Below, in pieces: positions 54,266 to 63,265 of a DNA stretch of 64,000 bases. Source of the stretch: Magnaporthiopsis rhizophila (lineage: Eukaryota; Ascomycota; Sordariomycetes; Magnaporthales; Magnaporthaceae). Every line of letters starts with the position of its first letter. The first letter of the stretch is position 1. The notes under the pieces are model-generated. The model was given only the letters and a program-made list of their open reading frames with translations. It was not told where the DNA came from and ran no database searches. The position numbers and the translations under genes are program-made. The DNA lies in the NCBI GenBank assembly GCA_003049465.1, contig PYSS01000143.1, forward strand, positions 1 through 64,000. The letters run 5' to 3'.

Positions 54266-56858
54266 ATGGCTTCTCAATCGCTCTGCCCGGAGCGTCAGGG
54301 AGGCTTAACTCCCTTGATCAAGGAAGGAGAGGCAGCCAAGGAATATTCCGTCTATCTGACGCATAGATATGTCAACAGCCCACAGACGGACCTGGGACAG
54401 ATCATCCCTAGGTCTGCGAAGGTGCCTCGGTCGGAGCTTGCTGTCATTCCCGCCGAGGCTGGGTCGCAAAATGGTCATTGTGGTGTGGAAACATCGCAAC
54501 CGCGATCGGGTGAAGGAAATGGACTGACCTTGTAAGTACCTGCAATTAAACGACTCTTATGAGTAACACCTATCGACGCTGTCGACGCTATGACTGCACG
54601 AAGTGGCCGGGATGTTGGCCATTGTGTCTGGCCAGATTGTTGGCCGGTTGCGATGAGCCAGGCATTTTTGAAGCGACGGCGGCTACCTACCTAGGTTTCT
54701 GCACCGGTTGGCCCCGTTCTCTTCGATACCATCCATCGGCTAGGCGTATCTAATTCACCTTCGCTAATAACTGACGCTCTTGAATCACCTATAAAGAAGA
54801 GCTCCGCCCGAGCAGCATGACGTAAAGGAGGAGGAGGAGAGGTTTGTAGCCTTCTTGAAGGACTACGAACAAAACGCCAAAGAAAAATACAAGACCGGAA
54901 TCGACCCACACGGCAAGCATACCATTCAAGAGCTCTTGGACGTCGTCGAGAGCGCTGTCGACAAGTACCAGAACGCAGACACGAAGGGTCTGTGGGGAAA
55001 GGTGCGGCTCGCGTTTAGAAAGCTTGGGGCCAGCGGCGATGCGGTCACTGGCTGGTTAGGACTGCTCCCATCCGAGACCGAGTATCTCTCCATCGTGTGT
55101 GGCGGCCTAAAGTTGATCATCACAGTGAGTATAGAAACCCCTGATGACGGACGCCTGATGTGTTTCAGGCGCAGGAAGCTTACCAAACAGCAGGCAGCGA
55201 GTCGAATGAGGACTGTCGCCGACAAGGTCCTTGAGGCACTCTGCGATCTCCCTGTCCTCCTCAGCAGCACGAAGCGAGTGCTGCAGTGCTTCCCAGAGCT
55301 GCGAGCACGGAGCGACGCGCTCTACAAGTCGACTCTCGTCGCCCTCGGGCATATGCTTGCGTACCTTGGTCGCAAATCAGGTCTCAAGAGGCTGCTCAAG
55401 GTCGTGTTTCAACAAGCCAGCTTCGAGACTGATCTGCTGGCCAAGATCGACGACATAAGAAAGCAGCGTGACGCCTTCAACAACGAGGCCGATATATGCC
55501 AGAACGAGATGGTGAAGCGAGTGGAAGATGCGACAGATGCCGCCAAGAAGAACGGCGAGAAACTTTCCCAAGGAGTTCAGACCATGATAGAGATGGTGGG
55601 TGTATGTGTGCGCGAACAGCAGCGGGTCAAGCAGCAAAACGATGCTATCATTATGGCCGGGTCGGAGATGCTGCGGCGGCAGGACAGCATGCAGCGGCGT
55701 CAGGACGGAATGGAGCGCAAGCTTGAAGCCATACTAGCCTTCTTCCAAGCGAACCCCAAAGCGGTCGAGATGGGGGTGGAAGCGCGTGAGTTCCGTATTC
55801 CTCTGTTCCCGGAGCATACGCCGGATCTGACGAGTGATTTCTAGAGAAACCGCTGGCAAGCTGCCAACAATCAGTCGAAAAGAGCCCAGGAAAGCAAAAG
55901 GCAGGTCCTTCATCATCAGCATTGGCTGACGCGCGTCGCCTGAGTGAGTATGCCTCTACCTCTTTGGCATCAACCCGAGGCAGGTCCTGCTAACATAGTT
56001 GAGCCCTTGCTTCTAGTCAGAGATGCAGAACGGAAGCGTGAGTGGCTGCTGCGCCGGCTCGACTATGAAGAAGATACCCCTAGAGAGGACCTTGAGACGA
56101 ACCTACGGCTGGTCGCCCGCATGCCAGCAGACGAGCAGGACCGCTGCCTGTTCATCATCAAGGCCGAGCCGCTGGCTGCGTGGATCAAGTCGGGCGAGTC
56201 GGGTGCGCTCGTCATCCACGGCAAGTCGAGCCACATGGAGCGCCAGCGGGCCGGCGTATCCTTCGTCTGCGCGCGGCTGATCTGGTCCATCGGCCAGCTG
56301 CACGCGCCCACGCTGCTGCCGCTGCATTTTTTCTGCGCGCAGCACTCGGACGCCGGTCCTGCGGCCGTCGTCAACAGCCTCCTCGCCCAGCTTCTCGGGT
56401 GCTGCGGTGACGACATCGACGTCGCCCAGGCCAAGGACTTGGGCAAGTTCCGCAGCGACCGGCTTGGGCCTGTGTTCAAGCGTTTCAAGACGCTGCTGGA
56501 CCTGCTCCCCGAATCGGTGACCGTCTTTTGCATGGTCGATTCGATATCAGTCTTCGTGCTGGACGGGAGGACGGCCAGCGACGCCGAGGAGCTGATCAGG
56601 AGGCTGCTCAAGCTCGCTCAGAAGAGGTCCAAGGCCAAGTGCGTCTTCAAGCTGCTGCTGACGGCTCCGAAGCAGCTGACCTCGGCTAGTTTGAAGAATG
56701 CAGACATCGAGGAGGTCTCGTTGCCAAACTCCCTTCCGAGGACCGGGGGCCTCACCATGCAGACGCTGAAGTTCGGGCTGGAAGACGGGATCAAGAAATT
56801 GGCAAATTCGGGCCCGGGGGAAGGTTCGTCCGGCGAGAGCTCGCCTGATGAGGAATGA
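54266..56858 (+). CDS. STAND-like fungal protein (DUF7708-like N-terminus) lacking a P-loop
   Basis: Exons 54266-54531, 54797-55785, 55845-55943 and 56017-56858 join in phase and give about 731 aa; the acceptor at 54796 could instead be 54799. The helical first half resembles the DUF7708-type domain found before NACHT domains in fungal STAND proteins: VRLAFRKLGASGDAV, WLGLLPSETEYLSIVCGGLKLII, VLEALCDLPVLLSSTKRVLQ, ALYKSTLVALGHMLAYL. A coiled coil of Met/Gln/Arg heptads (EMLRRQDSMQRRQDGMERKL) follows. The second half has a nucleotidase-like fold pattern (ALVIHGKSS, FVCARLIWSIG, LHFFCAQHSD, VTVFCMVDSISVFV) but no GxxxxGK[ST], so it is not expected to bind ATP by a normal Walker A. Exon 2 contains a 44-54-nt segment with strong splice signals (GTGAGT at 55125, TTTCAG at 55168) whose removal changes the frame unless the acceptor is 55178. 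Such proteins may belong to fungal self/non-self recognition, which is inference. Confidence 0.7.
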
Positions 56859-57170
56859 TTCAGCACCCATATTTGACAATTTTCGCTTAGACTCGATTTT
56901 AGCGTATCATGATCCGTTTTTTAGGGTACTTAGATCCACTGAGATACCTCGCTGTCCCACGATCTAAGCCTCCGATCGCCGACGATCTGTGTATGACGTC
57001 GCATTCTTCGACATCGCGAAATCCATCGGCATTCACAACATATAAATGTGACTTTAATAACGGACACCGGTTATATCAATGAAACGAGAGGCCTGTTGCT
57101 CCTGCAATGGTGCGGGAGAGACTATCACCACTAGACCGAGGGAACATAAAAAAACCAACACCCAACCATC
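56859..57170. other. Intergenic region with SDR promoter
   Basis: 312 bp between two plus-strand genes, with a TATA-like element at 57041 and an upstream ATG at 57107 that is out of frame with the SDR gene. Confidence 0.6.
57041..57047 (+). promoter_or_regulatory. Possible TATA box of the SDR gene
   Basis: TATAAAT, 130 nt upstream of the start codon at 57171, in an otherwise mixed-composition spacer. Confidence 0.45.
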
Positions 57171-58022
57171 ATGTCCAAACCATGGGCCCTCGTCGTCCCC
57201 TCATCCAGGGGCATCGGGCACCACCTAACCCGCGCCCTCCTCAAGCGCACCAACCTCTCCATCCTCGCAACCTGCCGCCAGGACCCAGAGGGCACCAAAG
57301 CCGCCCTCCTCCGCGACCTCACACCTCCACCTCCACCGTCATCCTCATCCCCGCCCCTATCCGAAAGACTACACCTAGCCCGCATAGACGTGACAGACGA
57401 AGCCAGCATCCGCGCCGCCGCAGCGCACGCCGCAGAAACCCTCTTCCCGCGGGCAGCCCATCACCTCCACCTATCCTTTGCGCTGCCGGGGATCTTGCAC
57501 GTCGACAAGTCGGCCGAGGCCGTCGACGCCGGGGCCACACTCGAGTCTTTCCGCGTCAACGCACTGGGTCCCCTGCTGCTCATGAAGCACTTTGTGCCTT
57601 TTCTGCCACGCCTCTCAACCGCCACCTCCTCCTCCTCGTCGCTGCCGCCCCACGCCATCTGGGTCAACATGACAGCCCGCGTCGGCTCCGTGGCCGACAA
57701 CAACGGCCAGGGCGGCTGGTACACGTACCGCGCCACCAAGGCCGCCGTCAACAGCCTGACGCGCACTCTCGACCTGCAGCTGCGCGCGCGGACAACTGCC
57801 ACCGCCACCGCCGCTGACACACTACCCGCCTTTGCGGTGGCGTATCACCCGGGCACGGTGCGGACCGACTTCTCCAAGGACTTTTGGGAAGGGGCCGAGA
57901 GGCGCTCCCAGCTGCTGGATCCGGAGTTTGCGGCCGAGAGGATGCTGGACGTGGTGCTGGGGCTCAAGATTGAGCAGAGGGGTAGGCTTTGGGACTGGAA
58001 GGGGAACGAGATACCACCTTGA
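57171..58022 (+). CDS. Short-chain dehydrogenase/reductase (SDR)
   Basis: Intronless frame of 283 aa. The N-terminal Rossmann motif is a variant: LVVPSSRGIGHHLTRALL replaces the usual TGxxxGIG (the first Gly is Pro-Ser). The Asp for the adenine ring is in LARIDVTDEAS, the structural Asn in FRVNALGPLLLMKHF, the catalytic Ser region is replaced by NMTARVGSVADN, and the catalytic pair is present as YTYRATKAAVNSLTRTL. The C-terminus VAYHPGTVRTDFSKDF completes the cofactor site. It belongs to the C-factor-like/sepiapterin-reductase-like SDR group common in fungi, an NAD(P)-dependent oxidoreductase of unknown substrate. A Pro/Ser insert (about residues 51-64) is unusual. A 236-codon frame starting upstream at 57107 overlaps it in a different phase and looks like a shadow. 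Confidence 0.85.
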   Translation: MSKPWALVVPSSRGIGHHLTRALLKRTNLSILATCRQDPEGTKAALLRDLTPPPPPSSSSPPLSERLHLARIDVTDEASIRAAAAHAAETLFPRAAHHLHLSFALPGILHVDKSAEAVDAGATLESFRVNALGPLLLMKHFVPFLPRLSTATSSSSSLPPHAIWVNMTARVGSVADNNGQGGWYTYRATKAAVNSLTRTLDLQLRARTTATATAADTLPAFAVAYHPGTVRTDFSKDFWEGAERRSQLLDPEFAAERMLDVVLGLKIEQRGRLWDWKGNEIPP

Positions 58023-58257
58023 CCACTCTCTAGCATAGAGACACCCCACGTGGGATGTGTAAAATAGCAAAATGTGCACCTATATTGTGTAAAATTAAAA
58101 GCTTGTTGTACATGCCGTCCGCTGCGCCAAAAACAGCTCGCTCGCAAAATTCCAGAGAGAGAAAAGAAAGCAGCTCCCTGCAATTCTATACCTTGGTAAG
58201 CACTGCCTCCTTCAAAACGTAGGTCACACCTCCTTCCTCCCAAGGTCGACCAACTCA

Positions 58258-59632
58258 TTATAAGGCAACGTCCTGGAACGACGCTCCGTCTCCAGGGGTC
58301 GTGGCTTTTGCGCTGTCCGGGCCGCCGCCCGCGTCCTCGTCGAACGGCCTCGTTGGTGCGAGTATGGTCGGGCGAAACGGTACGTCCTTCTCCTCGGCCC
58401 GGGACTTCTGCTCCTCCTGCACCGCCGTTTTTGCCTTCTCGTTCTCCCTCCTGTCGTCGTCGTTGTCATTGTCGTCTTCTGACGCCACCGACTCCCCACC
58501 TCCCGTCTCCTTCCTTTGTGCGGCCGCCTCGTTGTGCTCGCCACCGCCCTGCGAGCTGACCTGCTGGTATTTGTTCTCCTCGCCGCTCTCACCAGCACCA
58601 CCAGATGCGGCCCCGGCGCCAGCCGCAGCAGCAGCAGCAGCACCCCCTGCGCCGGCGCCAGCGCCAGCTCCGGCCGGCGTTGGGGGCAGCTCCTTCTGCG
58701 AGGCGGGCGGCGGCGACTCGGACACGCCCGTAGAGCCGGGCGCGGGCCGCATGGCGTCAAGGTAAAACTTTGTGACGCCCAGGATGCGGCCGTTCTTCTC
58801 GCAGGCCTCGACCCACTCCGGGCGGACGACGGGGATGTTCATCTCGACGGCCTTCTCCCACTGCATGCCGCGGCCCTCGGTGGTGACGAAGTGGGTGGTA
58901 TCGATGCGCACGCCGTCCACCATGCGCGCGCCGACGCGGTCGACGGCCTTGGCCAGGTTCTCGCGCATGACGGCCGGCATGATGCCCGTGGTGATGGTGA
59001 CGCCCGACAGGTCCGTCATCTTGTGCGTGCGCACCGTGACCTTTTCGCTCGCGAGCGTGCCGGCCGTGGTGCGCAGCACCAGGTGGAACGTGTACTCGGT
59101 GTCGACGGCGAGGCCCGAGATCTTTGTGCTGTGCATGCTGAGCGGGCGCGGGATGTTGCCGGCCTTCTGGCCGTTGCGATACAGGGCCAGCCCGATCAGG
59201 TCGGCTGTCGCGAGCTGGACCGGGTCCCACTCGAGGACGACGCTCGTCTGGGTCGCGTTGCGGCATCGCAGGACGGGCTGCGCCGGCTCGCTGGCGCCAA
59301 AGGCGTTGAAGATCTGGTCCTGCAGGGTGCGGAAGAGCGACTCCGCCTTGGCCTCGGACGCCATGTTGCGCGACACTGTGATGTCTACTATCGAGCCAGA
59401 CTCAATGTCAGGCGGGAGGAGGATAGACGGGAACTCGATCTGCAAGGCGGGGTTGGCGCCGTATGGTATGGTCAGTCGACGGTCTTGGACAGGATGGATG
59501 GGGACCGGGAGTCGAGGTCGTCAAGTCCACAACCGTGGTTATGGGAGCTCTCGAACTCACCAGGCGCTTGTCGGGTGTCAGGAGCACCGTGACACCGGCG
59601 TCGACCTTGCCGACCGTCAATGATACCAGCAT
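58258..59632 (-). CDS. CHS5: Exomer scaffold / chitin biosynthesis protein Chs5
   Basis: Two exons (59632-59561 and 59439-58258) with a 121-nt GTGAGT..GCAG intron give 417 aa. The first exon encodes exactly the 24-residue start LTVGKVDAGVTVLLTPDKRL, which joins to IEFPSILLPPDIESGSIVDI, the N-terminal hairpin through which Chs5 dimerises and binds ChAPs. Then an FN3 domain (about residues 76-163; PVLRCRNATQTSVVLEWDP), a BRCT domain (about 165-255; THFVTTEGRGMQWEKAVEMN, RPEWVEACEKNGRILGV) and a long acidic, Ala/Gly/Glu-rich disordered tail. Exomer coats trans-Golgi vesicles that carry chitin synthases and a few other cargoes to the plasma membrane, with Arf1. The tail has a poly-Ala/Gly run and ends in SFQDVAL. 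Confidence 0.93.
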
Positions 59633-60198
59633 GGTGACGCTGGTGTTTTGCTGGACTGGTAAGGCGTGGGAGGGAGCGAAGGCTGTGGAATGCCGCGACC
59701 GGTCGCTTGCGGCGGCGTTGGTGCAGTTTGGTCTTTGGTTCTGAAGACCCCTCTAGGGCGTGTGATTGTGGAGTGTGCCCTGGTTAGGAAGCCGTCGCGA
59801 GTCTTTCGCTTCGTCTGGCATCGATGTGGATTCGCGATGCGCAAAACAGGGACATGGCAAGTGGCCACAGCGCAGAGCTGAACCTGGAGGACGTTTTATG
59901 GCAGGGTTAGGGTTCGTGTCTCAGCCTGGTGTGAATCCTGGAGCCTCAACATGGGACCCTGGAAGACCCGTAAACTATGGCACATTTGGAGCTGGTAGGC
60001 ATTTAGATTCCGGCTGTAATCCTTTTATTACACTATCACGATCCCCATGTGAAATCTGTAGCCCGCATGTGTGCACAGCAGTTTGGCGTCAGCACGTGGC
60101 GATGGCGCAGCTGCCACAGCATAGGTATCCAGATACGACAGCAGATCCAATTGACGTGGTCGGACTGCGACTGTCTATCCAACACATGATGATCCTCT
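59633..60198. other. Intergenic region, no gene seen
   Basis: 566 bp upstream of CHS5 and downstream of the next minus-strand gene. No distinctive element found. Confidence 0.6.
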
Positions 60199-61185
60199 TT
60201 ATGAGCGCCGAATAGACATGATCCGTTTCCATTCGTCATCTTCGGCATCCCAATATGATCCGTTCCTCCCTCTTGAGTTTCTATCGTACGACGAGCCTCC
60301 GAGACCTTGTTGCGCGTATGATCTACCGCCATCGCTGTCTCTAGATCTGCCGTCTCGAGGAATGCTTCTCCTAGGAAGCTCCTCTCTAGTACCCATACCC
60401 GGGATGTAGTTCTTCGGCCTGCTTGCGCGGGACTCGTCTTGACCATCCGCCGCAGGGCGCTCTCCAGCACGGCAGCCCAGGTGGTCCTTCAACCTCTCGA
60501 CCAGCCTGACAAAGTGCGCCACCATCTTGTCCATGGGGAAGTTTGCGATCTGCACCGCCACGCAGCTGAGCTTCACCATGCCGTAGAGCTCGTCGGGATC
60601 GCCGCGGCGGGCGTACGCGGGACGAGGCGCCGAGCGCGCGACGCGCGCGTAGGGCTTGAGCTTCCTCCCCTGCTTGTCGTAGCCGTGCATTTGCAGGGCC
60701 TGCAGGAGCGCAACCCGGAGGCGGCGTTCCTGGGTCAGGCGCACGACAGCCTTGGTCCTGGTGTCCGCCTGGCTGGTGGCATCGGGCATGATCCAGAGCG
60801 GGGTCGTGCGGCTCTTCTCGGCGAACGTATCCAGCAGCTTGTCCACCAGGACGTGTCCTGGCCATTCCATAAAGTGCATGGACCTATGGGGCACGCTGTG
60901 GCGCGTGGCGGTCCAGATCCTGAGGCCGGGCACGGGTTCCCACCGATCCCGTGCCGACGGCTGCACGTCTTTCAATCTTTTGAAGTCGCTGAGGAATGCA
61001 AGCCCTCTGGCGAGCGTCTTTTCTTTGGGATCTGGGGGCTTGGCCGGGTTTTCCACAATCTGGTTGAATCTCTCGGCACCCTCACTGCTCTGCCAAGTGC
61101 TCAGGGGAGCCGAAAACCGTAGCTGAAAGCAAGGGAAGGCCGGCGATAGCCGGAGGGCTTTACGCCGCAACCCTTGTGTGAGCAT
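60199..61185 (-). CDS. Protein of unknown function, possibly mitochondrial, 328 aa
   Basis: Single-exon frame with ATG at 61183-61185. The first 30 residues (MLTQGLRRKALRLSPAFPCF) are basic, lack acidic residues and can form an amphipathic helix, like a mitochondrial presequence. The middle (about residues 80-235) is compact: WIMPDATSQADTRTKAVVRL, ERRLRVALLQALQMHGYDKQ, LYGMVKLSCVAVQIANFPMD. The last 90 residues are Arg/Ser/Gly/Asp-rich and disordered, ending in DDEWKRIMSIRRS. No family recognised; an organelle RNA- or ribosome-related role would be a guess. Confidence 0.7.
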   Translation of the reverse strand: MLTQGLRRKALRLSPAFPCFQLRFSAPLSTWQSSEGAERFNQIVENPAKPPDPKEKTLARGLAFLSDFKRLKDVQPSARDRWEPVPGLRIWTATRHSVPHRSMHFMEWPGHVLVDKLLDTFAEKSRTTPLWIMPDATSQADTRTKAVVRLTQERRLRVALLQALQMHGYDKQGRKLKPYARVARSAPRPAYARRGDPDELYGMVKLSCVAVQIANFPMDKMVAHFVRLVERLKDHLGCRAGERPAADGQDESRASRPKNYIPGMGTREELPRRSIPRDGRSRDSDGGRSYAQQGLGGSSYDRNSRGRNGSYWDAEDDEWKRIMSIRRS

Positions 61186-61737
61186 AATAAGGGAGCGGCT
61201 ATCCGGAAAAGTTGATGATTCGACACAGCCGCGCTATCATCCCGCCTGTTTACAACTGCACTGGTTATGTCTTGGAGGAGCTGTTGGTTCAATTCATCAT
61301 GAGAGTCTGAAATTAGCTGTGCACGGTGCACCACATCCCAATTCTTTACCTCTGCTATGACTAAGCAGCATATGATGCACTTGATAGGATTGGATACACC
61401 TCCCATTTCCATCCGCGTCTGCTGTGCACATGGCATCGACGTCCCCAAGCTTGGCGGGACATTTCCTTCATGCCATAGTTAAAAATATTATTTTGTGAAT
61501 CGGAGCAGTATCGGCCACATATGACACAGGCCGCAATGACTTCCAATATTATGTGGCCCTGGGCTACCACCCACGCCCCCGGGAAACGTCCAAAATTCGA
61601 TGAGAAACCAGCGACGTGGAATGACGATGATCTCACCGACGACAGAATGAAATATGAAAGAACAAAAAAAAGAAAAGTACGAATAGTTCCCACCCGTTAA
61701 AACAAACAAGCACATGCCCATACTGCTCAGGACCAAA
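61186..61737. other. Intergenic region, no gene seen
   Basis: 552 bp between a gene start and the end of the next minus-strand coding region. Frames present are shadow-like. Confidence 0.55.
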
Positions 61738-62848
61738 TCAAAGCTCGAGTGGCAGGCCGTCGGCCCTCCGGCTTTTGCGGATCGGCCCATCGTCGTCGCT
61801 AGGTAAGTCTAGTGTGCGTGGCCGCTTTTTGGTACCCGGCTCCAGTTGCTTGGGCTACTCAGAACAGCTACCGACGCTTGCGTCATCTTCCGGTTGGTCA
61901 TGTTGCCGCCGCGGCGGGACCAAAGAATGATGATAAGGTTGGCTGCCAGCACCAGGACCCCCTGTCGAGATTTCTGTTGGCTGTAATTTCCGTTCAGTGG
62001 TGCTGCTACTGTTGGCGCCGCCGCTGCTGCTGATGCTGCTCGAGGACAGCATTGCTGGTGAAAGAAGCTCAGTGCCGCTTTCCTTGTGCTCCGGTTTTTG
62101 GCCCTCTTCACACTGCAGTTGTTGCTCTTCTTCCTGTTCCATGTTTGGTTCCTGTAGCGTCGTGCTGGAACAGCTAGCAGGCTCAGATTCAACCCTCACC
62201 GCCGCCTTCGGTTGGCCCGAGCCATCATCGTCACCATCGGCTGGTGGTAATAGGAGCGGTGGCGACGGCGGCTGTTTCGTTCCGGGCGGCTTGCTGCTGC
62301 AGTCTCTAGGCGGTGCGTTTAATGATGCTATCCTTGCGAGCACTCGCTTGGTGGGTGGCCACACCGGCGGCGGCACCGGCCGCAGGGGTTGCTGCAGCGG
62401 CTGCTGATCCGAGTCGGCGTCTGGTTCGCTGGCTGGCGATGGCGACTTCGCCCCGGGGTCCAAATTGCTCAGGTACCGGAGATCCTTGCGTTCATCCGGG
62501 ATATGCGCGTCGGCATACCGAATAATGGACTCAATGACATGTGCCCGACCATTTCTCCAAAAGCCGAGTGGATTTGATCCTCTTCTATGTCGAATCTAAG
62601 CGGACGCCAGCCATAGAAGTCCTGGACGACCCGCTTCCATGCTACTTGCAATTCGCGCAGGCGCTCCTCGCGCCGCGCCGCCAGTCTGCGATGGAAGTCT
62701 TCGAGGCCCTCCGCCTGAAGGACGATGGAGGAGACGTCGCGATGGAACGCTTCGAGGGACTGGATGTCGCAAGAGACTTGGTTGTGCCGTTCGTTGAGGG
62801 TCGTGAAAAGTGTTTCAGGATCGAGTCCGACCTTCCACGACAGTAATC
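61738..62848 (-). CDS. Unknown, probably nuclear protein; in-frame TAG at 61855
   Basis: The upper coding part is open from about 62848 down to about 62540 with VGLDPETLFTTLNERHNQVS, SLEAFHRDVSSIVLQAEGLE, a heptad-like RRLAARREERLRELQVAWKR and VVQDFYGWRPLRFDIEEDQI. No ATG starts this frame, so an upstream exon is missing or the start is in the region of the minisatellite. The frame then shifts, probably by an intron of about 68 nt near 62550-62480 (weak GTCGGG donor, GCAAG acceptor), to DLRYLSNLDPGAKSPSPASE and a long Pro/Ser/Gln/Glu-rich stretch. This ends SVGSCSE then TAG (61855-61857). Beyond it the same frame stays open for 38 codons, PKQLEPGTKKRPRTLDLPSD then DDGPIRKSRRADGLPLEL and TGA at 61738. 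The tail has a KKRPR nuclear signal and looks coding. Family unknown. Confidence 0.6.
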
Positions 62849-63015
62849 CTTTTTGTTTCCTACAACTTGTTTTATTTCCTGTGCCTTGCTTTATTTCCCG
62901 TATCTTGTTTGTTTCCTACGTCTTGTTCTATTTTCCCAGTATCTTACTTTGATTACAACACCTTGTTTACTTCCTACACCCTGTTTTATGTCCTGACCTT
63001 TCCTTTATTTTATAT
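62849..63015. repeat. Degenerate 19-bp minisatellite, about nine units
   Basis: Units resembling CTTGTTTTATTTCCTACAC, starting at 62849, 62866, 62885, 62904, 62922, 62943, 62962, 62981 and 62998. Spacing is 17-21 and mostly 19 nt. All units keep the core TT(T/G)NTTTCC or close to it. The repeat abuts the upper end of the minus-strand coding frame, so it would lie in that gene's intron or leader. Confidence 0.85.
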
Positions 63016-63265
63016 GTATTCCTTTCGCCAATCTGCTTACCTACACAGTTCCTACGGAGCGCAGACTTTGTCTAGGAAACGTGATGTGGAAGACTTTCCG
63101 CATCCAGTCGCTCATTGGCGGTCCAGGGCGAGGGCGCCCAACCTTGCGAAGGAGGTGTCACACAGGTGCGCTAGGTAAGGTAGGCAGGCTGCCCAACCTC
63201 GAAAAGGAGGACAGGCTGGTCATAGATAAGTAGGCAATCAGCGGAGAGAAAGGGATGCCAGATAA

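Noticed and set aside
58516..59623. Long plus-strand frames of 283 and 358 codons over CHS5.
   Set aside because: They are antisense shadows of the FN3/BRCT coding sequence, Arg/Ala/Gly-rich because of GC-rich codons.
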